The notes: a model not told the origin generated them from the letters alone. Shown: positions 34,236 to 47,809, counted from the first letter of the stretch. The stretch is DNA of 64,000 nucleotides from Paragorgia papillata (GCA_035771165.1 JAWNZC010000311.1:534001-598000); one strand, 5' to 3'. Numbers and translations: made by a program.

Positions 34236-34548
34236 ACACTCGAATTTTCCTTCACCTAGAAATCATATAGCCGCTCTAGTTCTATGCTTGCAGTTGCATC
34301 AGAGTTGGGAGAATTTGAATGTTTATGTGTTTACATTAAGTACTTTCGAATTCTACCAAACTCACTTGAGTGTTTGCATCAGGTTACGGTATAATAAACA
34401 CAGAGCATCCATTTTCTATTTCTTTTATGAAATAAGAATAAAAAATGTGCCGTGATGTCACAACTGACAACCGTGTTTGCATAACCTGATATGTAATAAT
34501 GTATGAATAATTACATGTACTTTTATTAATTTAATATGATATTTTAGG

Positions 34549-35054
34549 TTGGGCCAGTGGACAACAAGTTTTACACCTTTGTCAATGGAAACTATTACAT
34601 TCCAAGGATTCAAAATGAAGCAGTTATGACACACCAGTGGACCAAAACACCCCTGCTTATTCGTCGTACATACATACAGAATAGCATCCAACCAATTAGT
34701 GGAATCAGAAGAAAAGTCATGATGTACCCTGACCCATCAAACTTGGAAAATCCACAACAATTCCTATGTATCGACTTTAAGAAACCTGAACTAGTCAGCG
34801 AATTTCCTGTCCCACTATATCCTATTATTTCCGAAACAGTGCAGGTTCAAGGGGCAGCAAATCAAGTGTGGTATGGTATGGTAAAAGAAGTGGATACTTC
34901 AGAGCAAAAGGTAAAAGTACAGTGGTACCAAGAAACAAGACGACAAGGCATATGGTCATTAATGCATCAAGAAGAAACTATCCATTTTTCAACACTAGTT
35001 GGACTATGTAATGTTCAGCGAGTATTTGCAGGATACAGTATTACACGTATGTGA
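34549..35054 (+). CDS. Last exon of a transposase-like gene with a BAH/chromo-barrel-like tail
   Basis: The acceptor TTTTAG at 34543-34548 opens a frame reading VGPVDNKFYTFVNGNYYIP and ending NVQRVFAGYSITRM, with TGA at 35052-35054. The last 70 residues (VWYGMVKEVDTSEQKVKVQW, then GIWSLMHQEETIHFSTLVG) look like a small beta-barrel of the BAH/Tudor/chromo-barrel kind. The exon is intact and in a phase compatible with the donor at 32134. The function is unknown, and the link to the previous exon is an inference from strand, phase and junctions. Confidence 0.5.
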
Positions 35055-36055
35055 GAATTTTATTTATTGTGGCAGCATTGCATTTATGATAATGATTAGT
35101 ATCATATTATGCATTTGATTTCGATTCGTTGTTGGTACCGTTTATCAATTTTGCTTCATACATTTTAATTTAAATACTGCAGTATTGGATAAGGTTGAGC
35201 ATGCATGATTGCTGGTGTTAATTTATCAAGGCCAAGGTTTGTGTTATCTGACAAAGCTAAAGGCTGAGGTGGATAACATCACCAAGGCCTTCCTTACACA
35301 AGCTATCATGCATGTAAATGCAGGTTTCTCATTAGAAGCTGGTGACCAGCAAAGTTCCCCGTCTACTTCCTAAATGTTTGCCATCTACTTTTCTTTGTTT
35401 ATTAAGAAAATAATATAAGTCCTTCTATCTGACTGAGGGTTGTTCTTCACCATATAATTTATCAAATTCAACTGCTACATCTTAACCTAATGAGAACCCT
35501 GAAATGATATCATTTCTAAATTAAGACATTGCTTAATCTAAGCCTTAGGTCAATATTATTGTATTCCATTTTATTCCTCTGTTCACCTGAAAATGACATC
35601 ATCAGCATTCAATAATTATTTTTCTGGACACCTCCTGACCTCTGTTCAATAATTTATACCGTATTCGGCGGAAATGCCCGTAACATTACTCTCGGACATC
35701 GAGAATTAACTGGAGTGTGTTAATTAACCAATAAGAAACGAGAATAAAGATTTGAATGTATAAAAATAAACTTTATCTGTTGTTCATAATGACTGCGGAT
35801 TGACGTACCTTTAATATAGATGAAAATTCTATGGTTTATAAGCATTTGTCCAAGTGCAAATGGTCTATGAATCAATTAAGGTTGTTCATTCAATTTAAAT
35901 TCAAACATAAGTTGGGAGTACTTTGATCGATCTCGTCTCCCAGAAGAAGCCGATATGATTCAGGGTAGAATTCCTGCAAGTGCTTAGTGCGCATGCTTTT
36001 CTTTTGGGTGGAGTCTAAAATGGAATTTGGTGTTTTAAGTATTTAAGTAATATTT

Positions 36056-36211
36056 AACAAATAGATTCCATTTTGCCGTTGTCTGTTCAGTTATAATAGA
36101 TGCACAGACAACGTCACAACGTGGTAAGAACAAAAAAGTGGCCCCACACGTTCTTACGTCTTCTGTGCATTTATAACTGAACAGACAACAAAAAAATGGA
36201 ATCTATTTGTT
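36056..36211. repeat. 156-bp palindromic MITE
   Basis: AACAAATAGATTCCATTTT at the left end is the exact reverse complement of the right end. Pairing continues through GTTGTCTGTTCAGTTATAA and GATGCACAGA with a short central loop. Confidence 0.85.
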
Positions 36212-36984
36212 TTATACAATACAAAAATTAAAAAGGTTTTTATCGAAAATCTTGCCGGATTTTGGGGCATGAAGAAGGAAAAAAGCAAGTCAGCTGACGT
36301 GATCTGACGTGTCCATGCGTCTGTCCTGTAATAGATCATGCAACCAATGAAAACATGCACAGCAACCATGGTATTGTATAATTAACAGTAATAGTTATAA
36401 GTAATATTTTAAGTAATATTTCGCCATTTTCAGAACTTATAAAAAACGGCAATATTAAATCTGATCAGGTGACTAGTTATCACTTATTTACTGCTACAGA
36501 GGGAAATAGTGTGTCGCAAGGTTGAGTGTGTCGATGCTTCAACGCTAACAACGGCGACTGCGCATTCCATCATGGGCTACAAAACACATTGTTAGTTCTC
36601 TGAGGTATCAGTAAATAAGTGTTTTCTCAGAGGCCGCGAAACGTTTTTTTCTCTTTTTTAATATTATAAAGAATGACTATATATCCGGGGGAAAGGTGGG
36701 GGGCAATTGCATCGCTTGCCACCCCCCCCCCCCCCTTCCTTTCAGTTCCGCAGCCCCTGCTTCATACTTAAGAAATAAAAAACGTGTCGTGTGCGATTAT
36801 AGAGTTTTATTATATAAAATAGAGTGTTTTATTGATTTTTCCGCCACTAATAAAAGTGATAATCTCACATGTGCGATTATTTATGATAATCGCACATATG
36901 ACGATTATCGCTGAATCAGCATTATAGTTTAATGCAATTTTGGCAAGGCAATAGGACAATTTTTTTATATAATAAACAGAACAA

Positions 36985-37115
36985 TACATGGATGCTTGGA
37001 AATATGAAATTTATTTCTCGTGTTGAACAGGATATGTCACTCGTTCGCTTCGCTCACTCGTGAGATATCCTGGTCAACACTCGAAATAAATTTCATATTT
37101 CCGCACATCCATGTA
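36985..37115. repeat. Palindromic hairpin repeat
   Basis: TACATGGATG against CATCCATGTA, then GAAATATGAAATTTATTTC and its complement, close around CACTCGTTCGCTTCGCTCACT. Confidence 0.8.
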
Positions 37116-38586
37116 TTAATTATTCTCTATATAATGCACGAGAGATGCGTGTAAAGCACGAGGCGATAACGGAGTGTTTCACTAGCTTCTGGAGTGCATT
37201 ATAACTCGATAATCGCACAGCGACTAAGTTCTTTATTTCTTTTATAAAATAATGACTTTAAATTGTCAATAAACCCAAGAAAAGTAAGCAAAAAAAACCA
37301 GATTACCTGTCTCAAGAGGAGTTTGTTACCATTTAGCGCCCCGCGTGGCCTCGTACAACATGTACACGTCGGCGATTTTAGCGATGAAAATGCACTTAAA
37401 GTTGCACTGAAAACATTCTGCTGTGTTAATTACGTGATTAGACATATATCCAAGTAATTTTTGACTTTCGTTGATGATTAAATCCACTTAAAATTAATCA
37501 AAAACAACAAAATCGTCGCGAAGTATCTCGTGTGCCGTGCCGTTATGGAGTTTTATAAAATAGGTTACGTCTTACGCACGCTGTGATTGGTCAATTACCG
37601 TGTTTATATCAGGCTATGTAAACACGCTTGTGATGTCACGGCACATTTTTTAGCCTTATTTCATAAAAGAAATAGAAAATGGATGCCCGGTGTTTATATA
37701 ACCTGATGCAAACACTCGAGTGAGTTGGGAGAATTCGAAAGTTTATGTTTGCATCAGGCTATATAAACACGGGGGTCATTTTCTATTTCTTAAATAATGG
37801 CACGCTTGTTTGACTCAATAGCCAATCAGAGTGCGTGTTGTCGTTCATTTACTTCCGGTTATTTTATAAAGTCACTTCGTATATAACAAAATATATAAGT
37901 TATTTCCCCTGTTGAACTTTTACTGAAATTTCCAAACAATGTTAACGACTATATGTTTAAGTTAAATTTCTGTTGATCTCCAATTTCCAAACAATTTCCA
38001 AAGTACATTTCCAAACTAATTAAATAATAAAAAAATCTTAAAATTTACATACTATGGAAATTCATTGACCTCAACTTCCAAACAATTTCCATATAAACTT
38101 TGGAAATATTTCCAAACAATTTCCAGTTTAACTATGGAAATTTTTATTGAAATGTTTTTTTCAATTTCCAAACAATTTCCAAAGTAAATTTCCAAACTAA
38201 CTGAATGACGGTAAAAAAAACACTAAAAATGTACATACTATGATTCTTTGGAAATAATAATTTACATACTAAGTTAGTTTGGAAATAATTTACCAACAAT
38301 GGAAATAGTAAGCAAATCACAATTTACATTCTATTTCCATTGTATGAAAAGGTTCTAATTTTTCCAGTGTGGAGGCCTAGTATTGTAACTATGCACATTT
38401 ACCACCCTCCTGCATAGCCTTTGTATTTTAACTGGTGCAGAACCAGTTGATATATCATGCATGATTTCAGCCGTTTCTTTAAAATATAACATGTTGACAG
38501 GTAGTTCGACATGTCATTTATATAGACCAATATGGGGCGATAACAATTCGGATCAGTCTCGTCCTCAGGAATCATTTTTGAAATTT

Positions 38587-38991
38587 TTAACTTTCTTGGA
38601 TAGTACCTTGCTGAACAGAAACATTCATAATTTCTGCTAGAACATTACCTAAAATATCTCTTGAGCATTTTAGAATACGAGTAGGAAAAGAATACAAACC
38701 ATGCGATTTATTGGCTGGTATGGACATTATTTCAAGTTCGATTTCTTTTCGTACCACTGGAGAGAACACGAAAGATGTTGGCTGTGTAGTATCGTTTCTT
38801 TGATTCAAATGTAGATAATCAGAATAGTGTTTTTCTGAATGAGGTAATTTTGCCGCTAACCGACTACCACATGTAGAGGTATCTTCGGAGTTTTTAGTTT
38901 GAGAAGTCAGTTCAAATACTCGACGTCGGACTTTACTGGGATAACAAAGCCCTCGTGCATTAAAAAGGCTCGCCTTGGCTCGCCTTTTCAA
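38587..38991 (-). pseudogene. Non-LTR (LINE) RT fragment
   Basis: The 134-residue frame contains SFVFSPVVRKEIELEIMSIP followed by NKSHGLYSFPTRILKCS. This is the segment that precedes the RT fingers in CR1/jockey-type LINEs. It ends before motif A and lacks the endonuclease, so it is truncated at both ends. Confidence 0.7.
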
Positions 38992-39176
38992 AAACCACTC
39001 GGACTTTGATGTCCCGGTAAAGTCCTCCGTCTCGTATTTGAACTATTAAAATGCACTGATGTAAACTATGAAGTATTGAACACATCAACACAGCATGCAT
39101 ATTCCCCTGTCTTTCGCAACTCGTCCATTCTCTCTTCATGAACAAACCTTCTTTGTGTTTGTTATCCATAGTTTTG

Positions 39177-39177
39177 C

Positions 39178-39239
<62 letters not shown>

Positions 39240-39240
39240 T
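39177..39240. repeat. (TGAT)n microsatellite
   Basis: About fifteen perfect tetranucleotide TGAT (GATT) units. An A-rich tract follows at 39340-39410. Confidence 0.95.
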
Positions 39241-39954
39241 AAATTTATTTATGCACGGTAAGCCTTTCAACTTACGTTGTTTTTTAAAGGGCCGTGCTAT
39301 CTTTAAATATTTACAAGCTAAAATTTTTTATATAAAAACAAAAAAAAAATTTAAAAAAACCCCAAAAAAACAACAAAAAAAAAAACATACAAAAAAACAA
39401 CAACAAAAAGTTTGCATATTTGGAGGTCTTTGCACTCTTAGGTAAACGTTTCACTGCGATTCATTGACACAACAACCCCGGTTCCGAAATCCCTTCGTCC
39501 AACGCGGCATCTTTCTTTATACTAGGCTTTATGTTGATATTCGTGTTTGATTTACGCGTTCTTTCTTTAAAACTAGCTTTGCCTTTGGCCAAAGTATTGG
39601 TGGGTTTTCCAAGTAAGTTGCTTATATTGTTGATCAGCGATGTGCTTGACCGACAGCCACAAAATAGGCATGACCTTATCGACCAATTTTCGAGTGATCT
39701 CCATATATGGAAAGTATTGCGCAATAATTGTACATTCGTGACACCCCACAAACAAAACACAAAAGAAACAGAAACAGAAACGGAGCCGAAACCTAGACAC
39801 GGCCGAGTAATTAGCTAGTGCCTAGGCTCTCAATAGAGAACGCGGTATTGAGAAGGAATTTTGTCTTGAACCTTCCGGCGGTAAATCGACGTACGTTGAC
39901 TCGGCGTGACATCTTTTCTTTCTTTCGTTTCTTATCCAAAATTCTAGCCTTCGA

Positions 39955-40935
39955 GCACAGCTTCCTGTATCCTTGCAAGGCGAAGGAAAGGAGACTCTGC
40001 AGAAATCGTGTATTTTCTTTGATGTCTCCGTCACCCAGTTCCAATCAGTTCCTGTTTCAACAGGTTTTGATACGCACGGCTATATTTAAACGTAAGAGCG
40101 GTGACCAATATTTGAGCCGTTGTTGTCAAGTTATTCTGAAGATTCGAACAATTAGCACGCTTTCTCGTACGAGTACAGCCGCCTCGGATATCTATTCTTG
40201 TCACAACGAGTTCGACTTGCGATAAATTGCAAGATTTCCTATCAAAATCGAATGATTTTTCAGTCATCAAGCATATCTATGCTAGATATGACTCCCGTTT
40301 GAACTTTAAATAGTCGTAACCTAGCAACGTGCGTTTCAGATTTCACTCATCCGTGAGAACGACTGTTCAACTATCTGGACAGGAAGTCCTGCTTTATGAC
40401 AGAGAAATCGTTCGATTTCGATAGGATTTCTTGCAATTTATCGCAAATCCGGCGAACTCGTTGTGAAAAGAATAGATATCCGTTTTTCTTTATTTAGCAA
40501 AAACTAGGCTTTCGCTTTGGAATTTAAGACAGAAACTGAGCACCACTGCACATGGAAATTAAATTGTATCCGGGCAACCGTCACGCATGCTCAGCGGCGT
40601 ACCGTGCGGGGGGTATTTTCACTTTTCTGAATCGATCGGTAAAACGCGGAGTCGGTCGGTAAAGCCTGGCATCGTCGGTAAAAGCGATTGGTCAGACCAG
40701 AAATTGGGAAAATCTTGTAATAGTTAGATCTGTCGGTAAACTGTTCGTCGATATTAGGTCGTTGATAAAATTGACTTAATCGACTGTTTAAACGTGTTCA
40801 ACGTGTTCATCGGTAAAACTAAGACGATACCCCCCCCCCCCCCCCCATCCACGCCACTGCGCATGCTCAAAAGAAAAATGCACGATTTCTGCAGTCTCCT
40901 TTCCTTTGCCTCGCAAAGATACAGGAGGCTCTGCT
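39955..40935. repeat. Nested inverted repeats
   Basis: Bases 39962-40022 (CTTGCAAGGCGAAGGAAAGG and onward) recur inverted at about 40865-40925. Within this, 40185-40275 (GGATATCTATTCTTGTCACA and onward) recurs inverted at about 40399-40483. The open frames overlapping this block are not convincing genes. A C-run lies at 40829-40846. Confidence 0.6.
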
Positions 40936-41596
40936 CGCAGGGTACCAAAATTTATATGCTTGAATCTTTATGAAAGTCATGGTTGTATGTTCTGAGCTCA
41001 CTATGCGAAAAGACAGTGGTTAATGAACTGTAGGAAACCAATACTTAAAGTAAGGCCAGGAGTAAGGCTTTTATTGGGTGCGGACCGAATGACAAGATAC
41101 TAAGTGACAGAAGGTCTGGGTCTAATAAGCAATCAAATTTAAACTGAGCGAGGGGCGGCTAACGTTTTCAAATTTGCTCGAGCGCCAGAATGTTTGGTTG
41201 AAAATCCACCTGATTTTCTCACGAGATTCAAACCCACGATAAAAAAATGTGATGAGAATAATGAAAGCATGCAATCCACTGCTGTGTCCTGAGCCAATTC
41301 AACCTTAGGCCCGGATCAAACGTCGAACAAAAAGAGTTTCCCAATTTACATTGAGTTCGACTCATGAAAAGATTGACGTTTGACGCGGACCTTAATTGCT
41401 CTCCAGCTGAGCTTTTGTAACTATAGGAGCAACAACAACACTTCCGTCCACTAGTGAGTCATTCAATGCAGTGGCACAAATAGGATTTCATATACGAAGA
41501 GGACAAAAATTTAGGTTGAATGTTGCCAGACTGCACAAAGTTTATCGGTATGTTCCTGCTGAGAAAATATCTATAAATTCAAGAAAATTTCAACAA

Positions 41597-41798
41597 TGGT
41601 TTCAGGAAACTATAAATTTTCAGAATGCGGAAGTACTACTGCAACAGCCAATTAACTCTCCGTATGCCGTTGTAGCGAGCTTGTAGCAGATCAGTGAATG
41701 GTTTCAGGAAACTATAAATTTTCAGAATGCGGAAGTACTACTGCAACAGCCAATTAACTCTCCGGATGCCGTTGTAGCGAGCTTGTAGCAGATCAGTG
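41597..41798. repeat. Direct tandem duplication, 2 x about 101 bp
   Basis: ATGGTTTCAGGAAACTATAA through GCAGATCAGTG is repeated immediately with a single T-to-G difference (TCCGTATGCC against TCCGGATGCC), so the duplication is recent. Confidence 0.9.
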
Positions 41799-42203
41799 GG
41801 TAATTGTATAGCCTACGTGCACACCCCCACAAAAATACATAGTATGATGTGATACGACATATTTATCTTTATGTTTAATTTGTCAAACATATGTTTTGTT
41901 CCGCCATGTCATCGAAGAGCACCATCGTGTGAACACACTGCAAGTTTCACTAACGGTAGGTCACCGTTTTTAGACCAACGTTATCCTTAGGAACGAGTTT
42001 ATTTCATTTCCTGCTGGTGTTCTAAATAAAGTACGGTTATTAACCCAGATTTGATTTTTACTTTGGCTAACTCAATACAATTTAGTCTTTAATTAAGGGG
42101 AGGCCGTCTATGTAGAAATGCGCTAAGAATTTCAAACCAAGGCCTTTTGTAATTAACATGTCTGGTTATTTATATTCAGGAAGGAAAATTTCGACGGTTG
42201 AAA

Positions 42204-42344
42204 TATATATATATATATATACATTTTAAGACCAAACCGGGACCAGTTGCGAAAAGGCAACACCAAGGCCTTCCGGCTGGAATCGAACTCGCGAACCTGC
42301 GATGCTATTGCAGTGCTTCTGACCACTATATAGCTACGGAGGCC
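42204..42344 (-). mobile_element. tRNA-derived SINE
   Basis: Read on the minus strand from 42344, a tRNA-like head contains an A-box region TAGCTATATAGTGG (42336-42323) and a B-box GGTTCGCGAGTTCGATTCC (42297-42279), closed by GGCC ends. It is followed by a body (GCAACTGGTCCCGGTTTGGT) and a (TA)n tail at 42205-42221. The anticodon arm does not pair well, so it is not a functional tRNA. A truncated copy is at 34160-34235. Confidence 0.7.
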
Positions 42345-43542
42345 CTTGCCGAGAGCTTAGTCAACGAGTATTTGTTAGATATGTCTATAAGCGTACATTA
42401 ATTTATCTTGAGGAACTGTCATTGCCAATGACATGCGACAGTCGCTATTAAGAACCTACATTTTACCAAACCAGCCTGAGTCAGATTTTTATTTATTTGA
42501 TATCTAGCGAAAAATCAAGGTGTCTGCAGCTTCTTCAGTCCCAAGAAAAATTGTGAAACTATGTGTAATTCCACTTACAATTTGTAGTAACACTGGTTTG
42601 ATGCCAATCAGTTCAAAATACCTCTAGAGTTCACTTTTTATTTTTTGCTTTAATACATTCATTTTGAAGTTATTGCTGTTTTGATTTTATTGGTCAGATA
42701 AAGAACTAAAGCCAGATTTTGGTATTTTCCTTGTTTGGAACTTTGCTTTCAAAGATTACTGAGGTGGGGCATAAAATTGCAAATCTCAGAGCGGGTCGGT
42801 TTACTGTATAGTGTACGGTTTTCTCCTTCCGTATTATCACTCCGCGTTTTTTCGCGAAACTTATTCTGCTTGCATGCGAACTGACATTTCCTGCTCGTGG
42901 CAAACGGTGTATTTTTCATGCGCCGAATAAACTACAGACATTAATTTTACGTATTATGATAAATTATATTAAAGAAAAACAAACTAAGGCTTGAGAATTA
43001 ATACAATTCGACATGTTAAAGACGACATAAAGCGAAAATGGAGTTTACTTTAATTTGTTTTAATTGCGACAATTGCGTAAAATTTGTATCAATTTTCTTC
43101 GCGAAGTTAGTCGAAATTGTGGTATTGTTGCACCGAGTCAACGCTATTCTACTTTGTGCAACGATTGCCTTACCTTGTCTCGCAACGATAAGTTCACCAT
43201 TGTACAGCATGTCACGCTGCAATTGAATGCTTTGAACATAAAGTAAAGTTGTTTCGACTTTGTATTTCACCTTTAACGTTCACCAGAAAAGTCACACGCC
43301 GAACTGCATGTATACCTTACAAATAAAAGTGTGTATTACGTTTTAAGAAAAAATCCTAATTTTTTTTCTTACAAGTTGGGTGTAATACTACCTTAAAAGA
43401 ATGGAAATCATGATCCCATTTGTGTACTTGCTATTCTTCTTTACTGTTACAAGTACAAAAAGAGGTTTGTGAACTTTTAATTAATTTATTGACAGAACTC
43501 ACGGTATTACGTATATCACCAAGATACCATCAACTTCAATAG

Positions 43543-46500
43543 GCAATTCCCATTATAGCAAAGCATCATGGGAATTGTGGTAGGCTTCACTTGCAGGCGA
43601 AATGGCCGCCACGAAGCGAGCATTTTGCTTGTGAGAAGAATGGATTCTTTTAAGCACATTTTTTGTAGCGCAGGAGAATTTCGAAAAGGGCAATGTATTT
43701 GTGGGACTATAAAGAACGTTGTGTGCCAAAGACAGCGAAATCATAGCAGAAATGGACGAGAAAATTGCTATAGAGCTATTGAAGGAGTGAAGAATATGCG
43801 AGTAAATACGTTCCAGAAGGGAGGTTTCTCTCGACGTTTTCAGGTGAGTAAGCTTAGTGAACATAGGACAGCTCATCATTTTGCCTCACAGACATGTGTG
43901 TGTTGTTGTTCTATCGCGATCTCGTATTTTCTGAATTACCAAGTGTTCTGTAATGATTTTTTCGTTTGTTGAAATTGACAACTTTTGGCGATGATGTCTG
44001 TCATTCGTTCGATTAAGCATGTCCTCAGAAGACAATGTTTTTAAAGAGTCCTTAAATTTTTTGGCGCGGAAACAACCCGGTTTTATCGGCACTGGCACTT
44101 TGTAAAAACACCAAGAAGAAAGCATTTCTGCCTGGGTTTGTACTGTTGTTTTTGATTTCTATTCTGTTTCCTTTGTTTTGGTCGGTTCATATCCTGTCAA
44201 ATAAACCAGTAGGTTCTAGAACTATTGTAGGCTGTAAATATATATTCATAACTATAAATTCGTTTAAAACGTTGAAGATTTGCCGAGTTTTGTTGCTGTG
44301 TTGTAGGCAACAAGCTTTGTAAAACACAGGGTGGTGCCAGAGGCAGGCAGGAGTGCTACACCCCCTGTTGGGGAACCATAGCCCCCACCCCCCAGGCCCC
44401 ATCGGGAAAACTTACCAAGTTGTCAGGGAATCTGGAAGGAAAATTGTATTTTTGATAAAACTGATTAAGCCAGACAAGTAATTAATGCTTTTGTGAAATA
44501 AAACTCCAAATCCCCCTGTTAGGGACCTTAGCCCCTGTGTCAGGGAATTCTTGGCACCACCCCTGGTAAAACAGTGACTTGGAAATTATAATTTAAGGCT
44601 ATATTAGGAGCCAAAGGAATTACATCTTCAGAAAGGAAGAGAAAAGGAGGTGGAACATCTTACTGTATTCCTACATGTACATGATAGCAACACAAAACGA
44701 AATCCAGAACTTTCATTTTACCAATTTCCAACTGACAGAAAAAATTTCCAACTGAGAAAGATCATTGTGGTTGCTCCATTGAAGTACATGGTTCATTATC
44801 CATTTTATAAATTAATACTAAAACCTATTTCCTATTTACAAATATATATACTGTATGAGTTATTGATATGCTTTTATGTAATTATATATTTTATAATTTA
44901 CTATTTACAGATTTACACTGTATGTACAGTATCTACTATATTATCTACGGAGAGAACACTGAGTAAAATTTGATTAAAGGATGTTGTACAGAGTTTATAG
45001 ACTATCTACCGCCTTAAATTATAATTTCCAAGTCACTGTTTTACCAGGGGTGGTGCCAAGAATTCCCATTCAAAATTTGAATGTCTAGAATAGTGTCTCA
45101 GGGTGAAATTATCTGTGTTTCTGTGTTACAAGCAAATAAGTTTTATTTCAATTCACTATTAAAGTATTACCATAGCTGACCGGGTAAGCGCCCTCCCCAG
45201 CACCTCCTCAGTACACTGGGAAACTGATTTCCCAGTGTACCAAGGAGGCACTGGGAACGAGGATGGCACCCTCCCCCACAATGTTTAAATTTTTGTTAAA
45301 GGTAGGCGCTTACATCTTACATGAGCAGTGGGTGCTTACATGAGCAAAATGTGCCTTATGTGAAAAAACAATTTTACATGTTTTAAGTCAACACAACACT
45401 CTGAAATATATATGAAAACAAACAAAACCATTTTAATACTCTTAATTATTAATATATTGAAACAAACAAAACTATATTACAAAATATGAATTTAAAAATA
45501 TGTGTTTATATGGTATAAAAGTCTATAATAGATCATGTTCATCAAAGCCTGAATCTGAGTCCAAGTCAAACAATATGTCCCCAAGTTCTCCAGGTAGGTC
45601 ACCTTTGTCTAATGCAGGAAAGTTGTCTGAAACGAGATCACCTTCGGTCCCTTTGTGAAGATGTGGTCAGTTGTACTGAGAGAATGTTTAAAAATAGCCT
45701 GGAAAGTTATTTTTTCCTTAAACAGGGGGGGGGGGTGTGCTTGCTTCAAATGGGCACTTACCTGGTCAACTATGGTAATTACTTGTCTGGCTTAATCAGT
45801 TAAAAAGTTCTTTGCCAATTGACAAAAATACAATTTTCCTTTCAGATTCCCTGACAACTTGGTAAGTTTCCCCCGATGGGGCCTGGGGGGGCTATGGTTC
45901 CCCAACAGGGGTGTAACACCCCTGCCCCCCTGGCACCACCCCTTGTGTTTTACAAAGCTTGTTGCCTACAACACAGCAACAAAACTCGGTAAATTTTCAA
46001 CGTTTTAAACGAATTTATAGTTATGAATATATATTTACAGCCTACAATAGTTCTAGAACCTACTGGTTTATTTGACAGGATATGAACCGACCACAACAAA
46101 GGAAACAGAATAGAAAACAACAGTAGAAACCCAGCCAAAAGTGCTTTCTTCTTGGTCTTTTTACAAAGTGCCAGTGCCGTTGCCGATAAAATCGGGTTGT
46201 TTCCGCGCCAAAAAATTTAAGGACTCTTTAAAAACATTGTCTTCAGAGGGGACATGCTTAATCGAACGAATGACAGACATCGTCGCCAAAAGTTGTCAAT
46301 TTCAACAAACGAAAAAATCATTACAGAACACTTGGTAATTCAGAAAACACGAGATCGCGATAGAACAACAACACACACATGTCTGTGAGGCAAAATGATG
46401 AGCTGTCCTATGTTCACTAAGCTTACTCACCTGAAAACGTCGAGAGAAACCTCCCTTCTGGAACGTATTTACTCTCATATTCTTCACTCCTTCAATAGCT

Positions 46501-46741
46501 CTATAGCAATTTTCTCGTCCATTTCTGCTCTGATTTCGCTGTCTTTGGCACACAACGTTTTTTATAGTCCCACAGATACATTGCCCTTTTCGAAATTCTC
46601 CTGCGCTACAAAAAATGTGCTTAAAAGAATCCATTCTTCTCACAAGCAAAATGCTCGCTTCGTGGCGGCCATTTCGCCTGCAAGTGAAGCCTACCACATT
46701 TCCCATGATGCTTTGCTATAATGGGAATTGCATATTAGATA
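43543..46741. mobile_element. 3.2-kb fold-back element with about 940-bp arms
   Basis: 43543-44481 recurs inverted at 45774-46741 with few differences. A second inner pair of inverted segments (about 44540-44604 and 45011-45066) lies inside. Both arms carry the same 134-codon frame (43568-43972 plus; 46706-46302 minus) starting near an AAATGGCCGCCACG context. It could be a captured exon or simply an arm by-product. The central part (44600-45770) contains a broken THAP domain start and other single-copy sequence. Confidence 0.75.
44640..44767 (+). pseudogene. THAP-domain remnant inside the fold-back element
   Basis: One frame gives GGTSYCIPTC and the neighbouring frame gives SNTKRNPELSFYQFPTDRK. 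Together these look like the start of a THAP zinc finger with a frameshift near 44680. The rest of the finger (the later Cys and His) is not present. Confidence 0.5.
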
Positions 46742-47800
46742 ACTTAACTCCTAGTTGTCCGGCCCGATAGTCATCCGCTACTGGTGACGGATCACTTTGA
46801 TTTGTTGTGAACCTGCGAGGTTTTGACCAAAATTACCCCCCTAGGGCTTAAAATGATCCTGAATGATCCCTTTTTAAAATAAGACCTTTATAACGATATG
46901 CCATGAAGTATTACCCGAGTTCTGACCTGACTTCCCTTCTGTTGAAATCCCGCGAGGATCATGGAGTATGGATAAGAACAAAATGGCTTTTATTTGTCAA
47001 TATATAAGCGAAACCAACGAAAATTTAGGCTCTAACAACTCCGAAAGTAAGTATAAACATTTGTTTGTTGTAATTATTTCGTAGATTAGCAATAATTTGG
47101 TAAAATTTGACGAAAACCATCTCGGCCGAGTCAGGCAAATTTGAACAAAGTTGGCCGAGAGTTGTCGGCGAGTTGTCGGCGTTGTAATGGCAAACAGAAG
47201 TAAATATCACTCAAAAATAACTTAAAATCTGAATAGCTGACTTAAAAACGATCTTACTGATGTATTTTGGTCGTATGTTCTTGTATAATTCTGTTTAAAT
47301 TTGTAAATTTCAAAATAAGTTATATGATCGCTCGCGGCCGCACCATGGGGGGTCACAATGGGGGGTCTCAATGGAAAATCATAAAAAATCAATATAATAT
47401 TTGCTTTTTATTGTATTGCTTCAATTTTTTCAATTTGAATTTGTGAAATGCTGCTTTTCATTTTACATGATCCAAAATTTTGTGTAAAGTCATTTCTCGT
47501 TAAATATTTAACATTTTTTGGATTATAATAATATTATTAATAGTAGTAATTAGCATAAATTAGCATAATTTGCAAAATGGGTTGTCTGACAAGATCCGAA
47601 AACCCAAAATTTGAATAGTTGAGGTAAAAACGATTCAAATGATATATTGTGGTATTATTTTTGTGTTATTATGCCATGTTAATTCACAAATTGCCAAGAC
47701 CACCTGCTGTGACTGGTTTTCGGATCGGACAAGAAAAAATTATATATTTTCCGTTAGAATTATACAACCAAAATCAAACTGGAACTCCTTACGATATCAT
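46742..47800. other. No recognisable gene
   Basis: AT-rich, with short frames only. Words such as GGGGGGTC are repeated at 47347-47368. The recognisable part of the LINE fragment begins near 47810. Confidence 0.5.
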
Positions 47801-47809
47801 CCGATACAC

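Larger units (their letters stand above)
32134..34548. other. Intron-like interval with MITE and SINE insertions
   Basis: There is no coding content. It contains TA microsatellites (33503-33520, 33555-33595), a palindromic hairpin (33601-33723), a truncated SINE copy (34160-34235) and a dispersed repeat at about 34300-34490 that recurs inverted at about 37600-37790. Confidence 0.5.
35055..38580. other. Repeat-rich region without genes
   Basis: It contains the hairpins at 36056-36211 and 36985-37115, a C-run at 36719-36735, and a dispersed repeat (37600-37790, inverse of 34300-34490). From 37930 to 38340 there is a loose tandem of AATTTCCAAACAATTTCCA-type words. No convincing coding frame is present. 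Confidence 0.6.

Noticed and set aside
39818..40225. 135-codon ORF
   Set aside because: It overlaps other frames of similar length within an inverted repeat and shows no recognisable motif or codon signal.
42268..42344. A functional tRNA gene on the minus strand
   Set aside because: The B-box and closing ends are good, but the anticodon arm does not pair, and the sequence continues into a SINE body with a TA tail.
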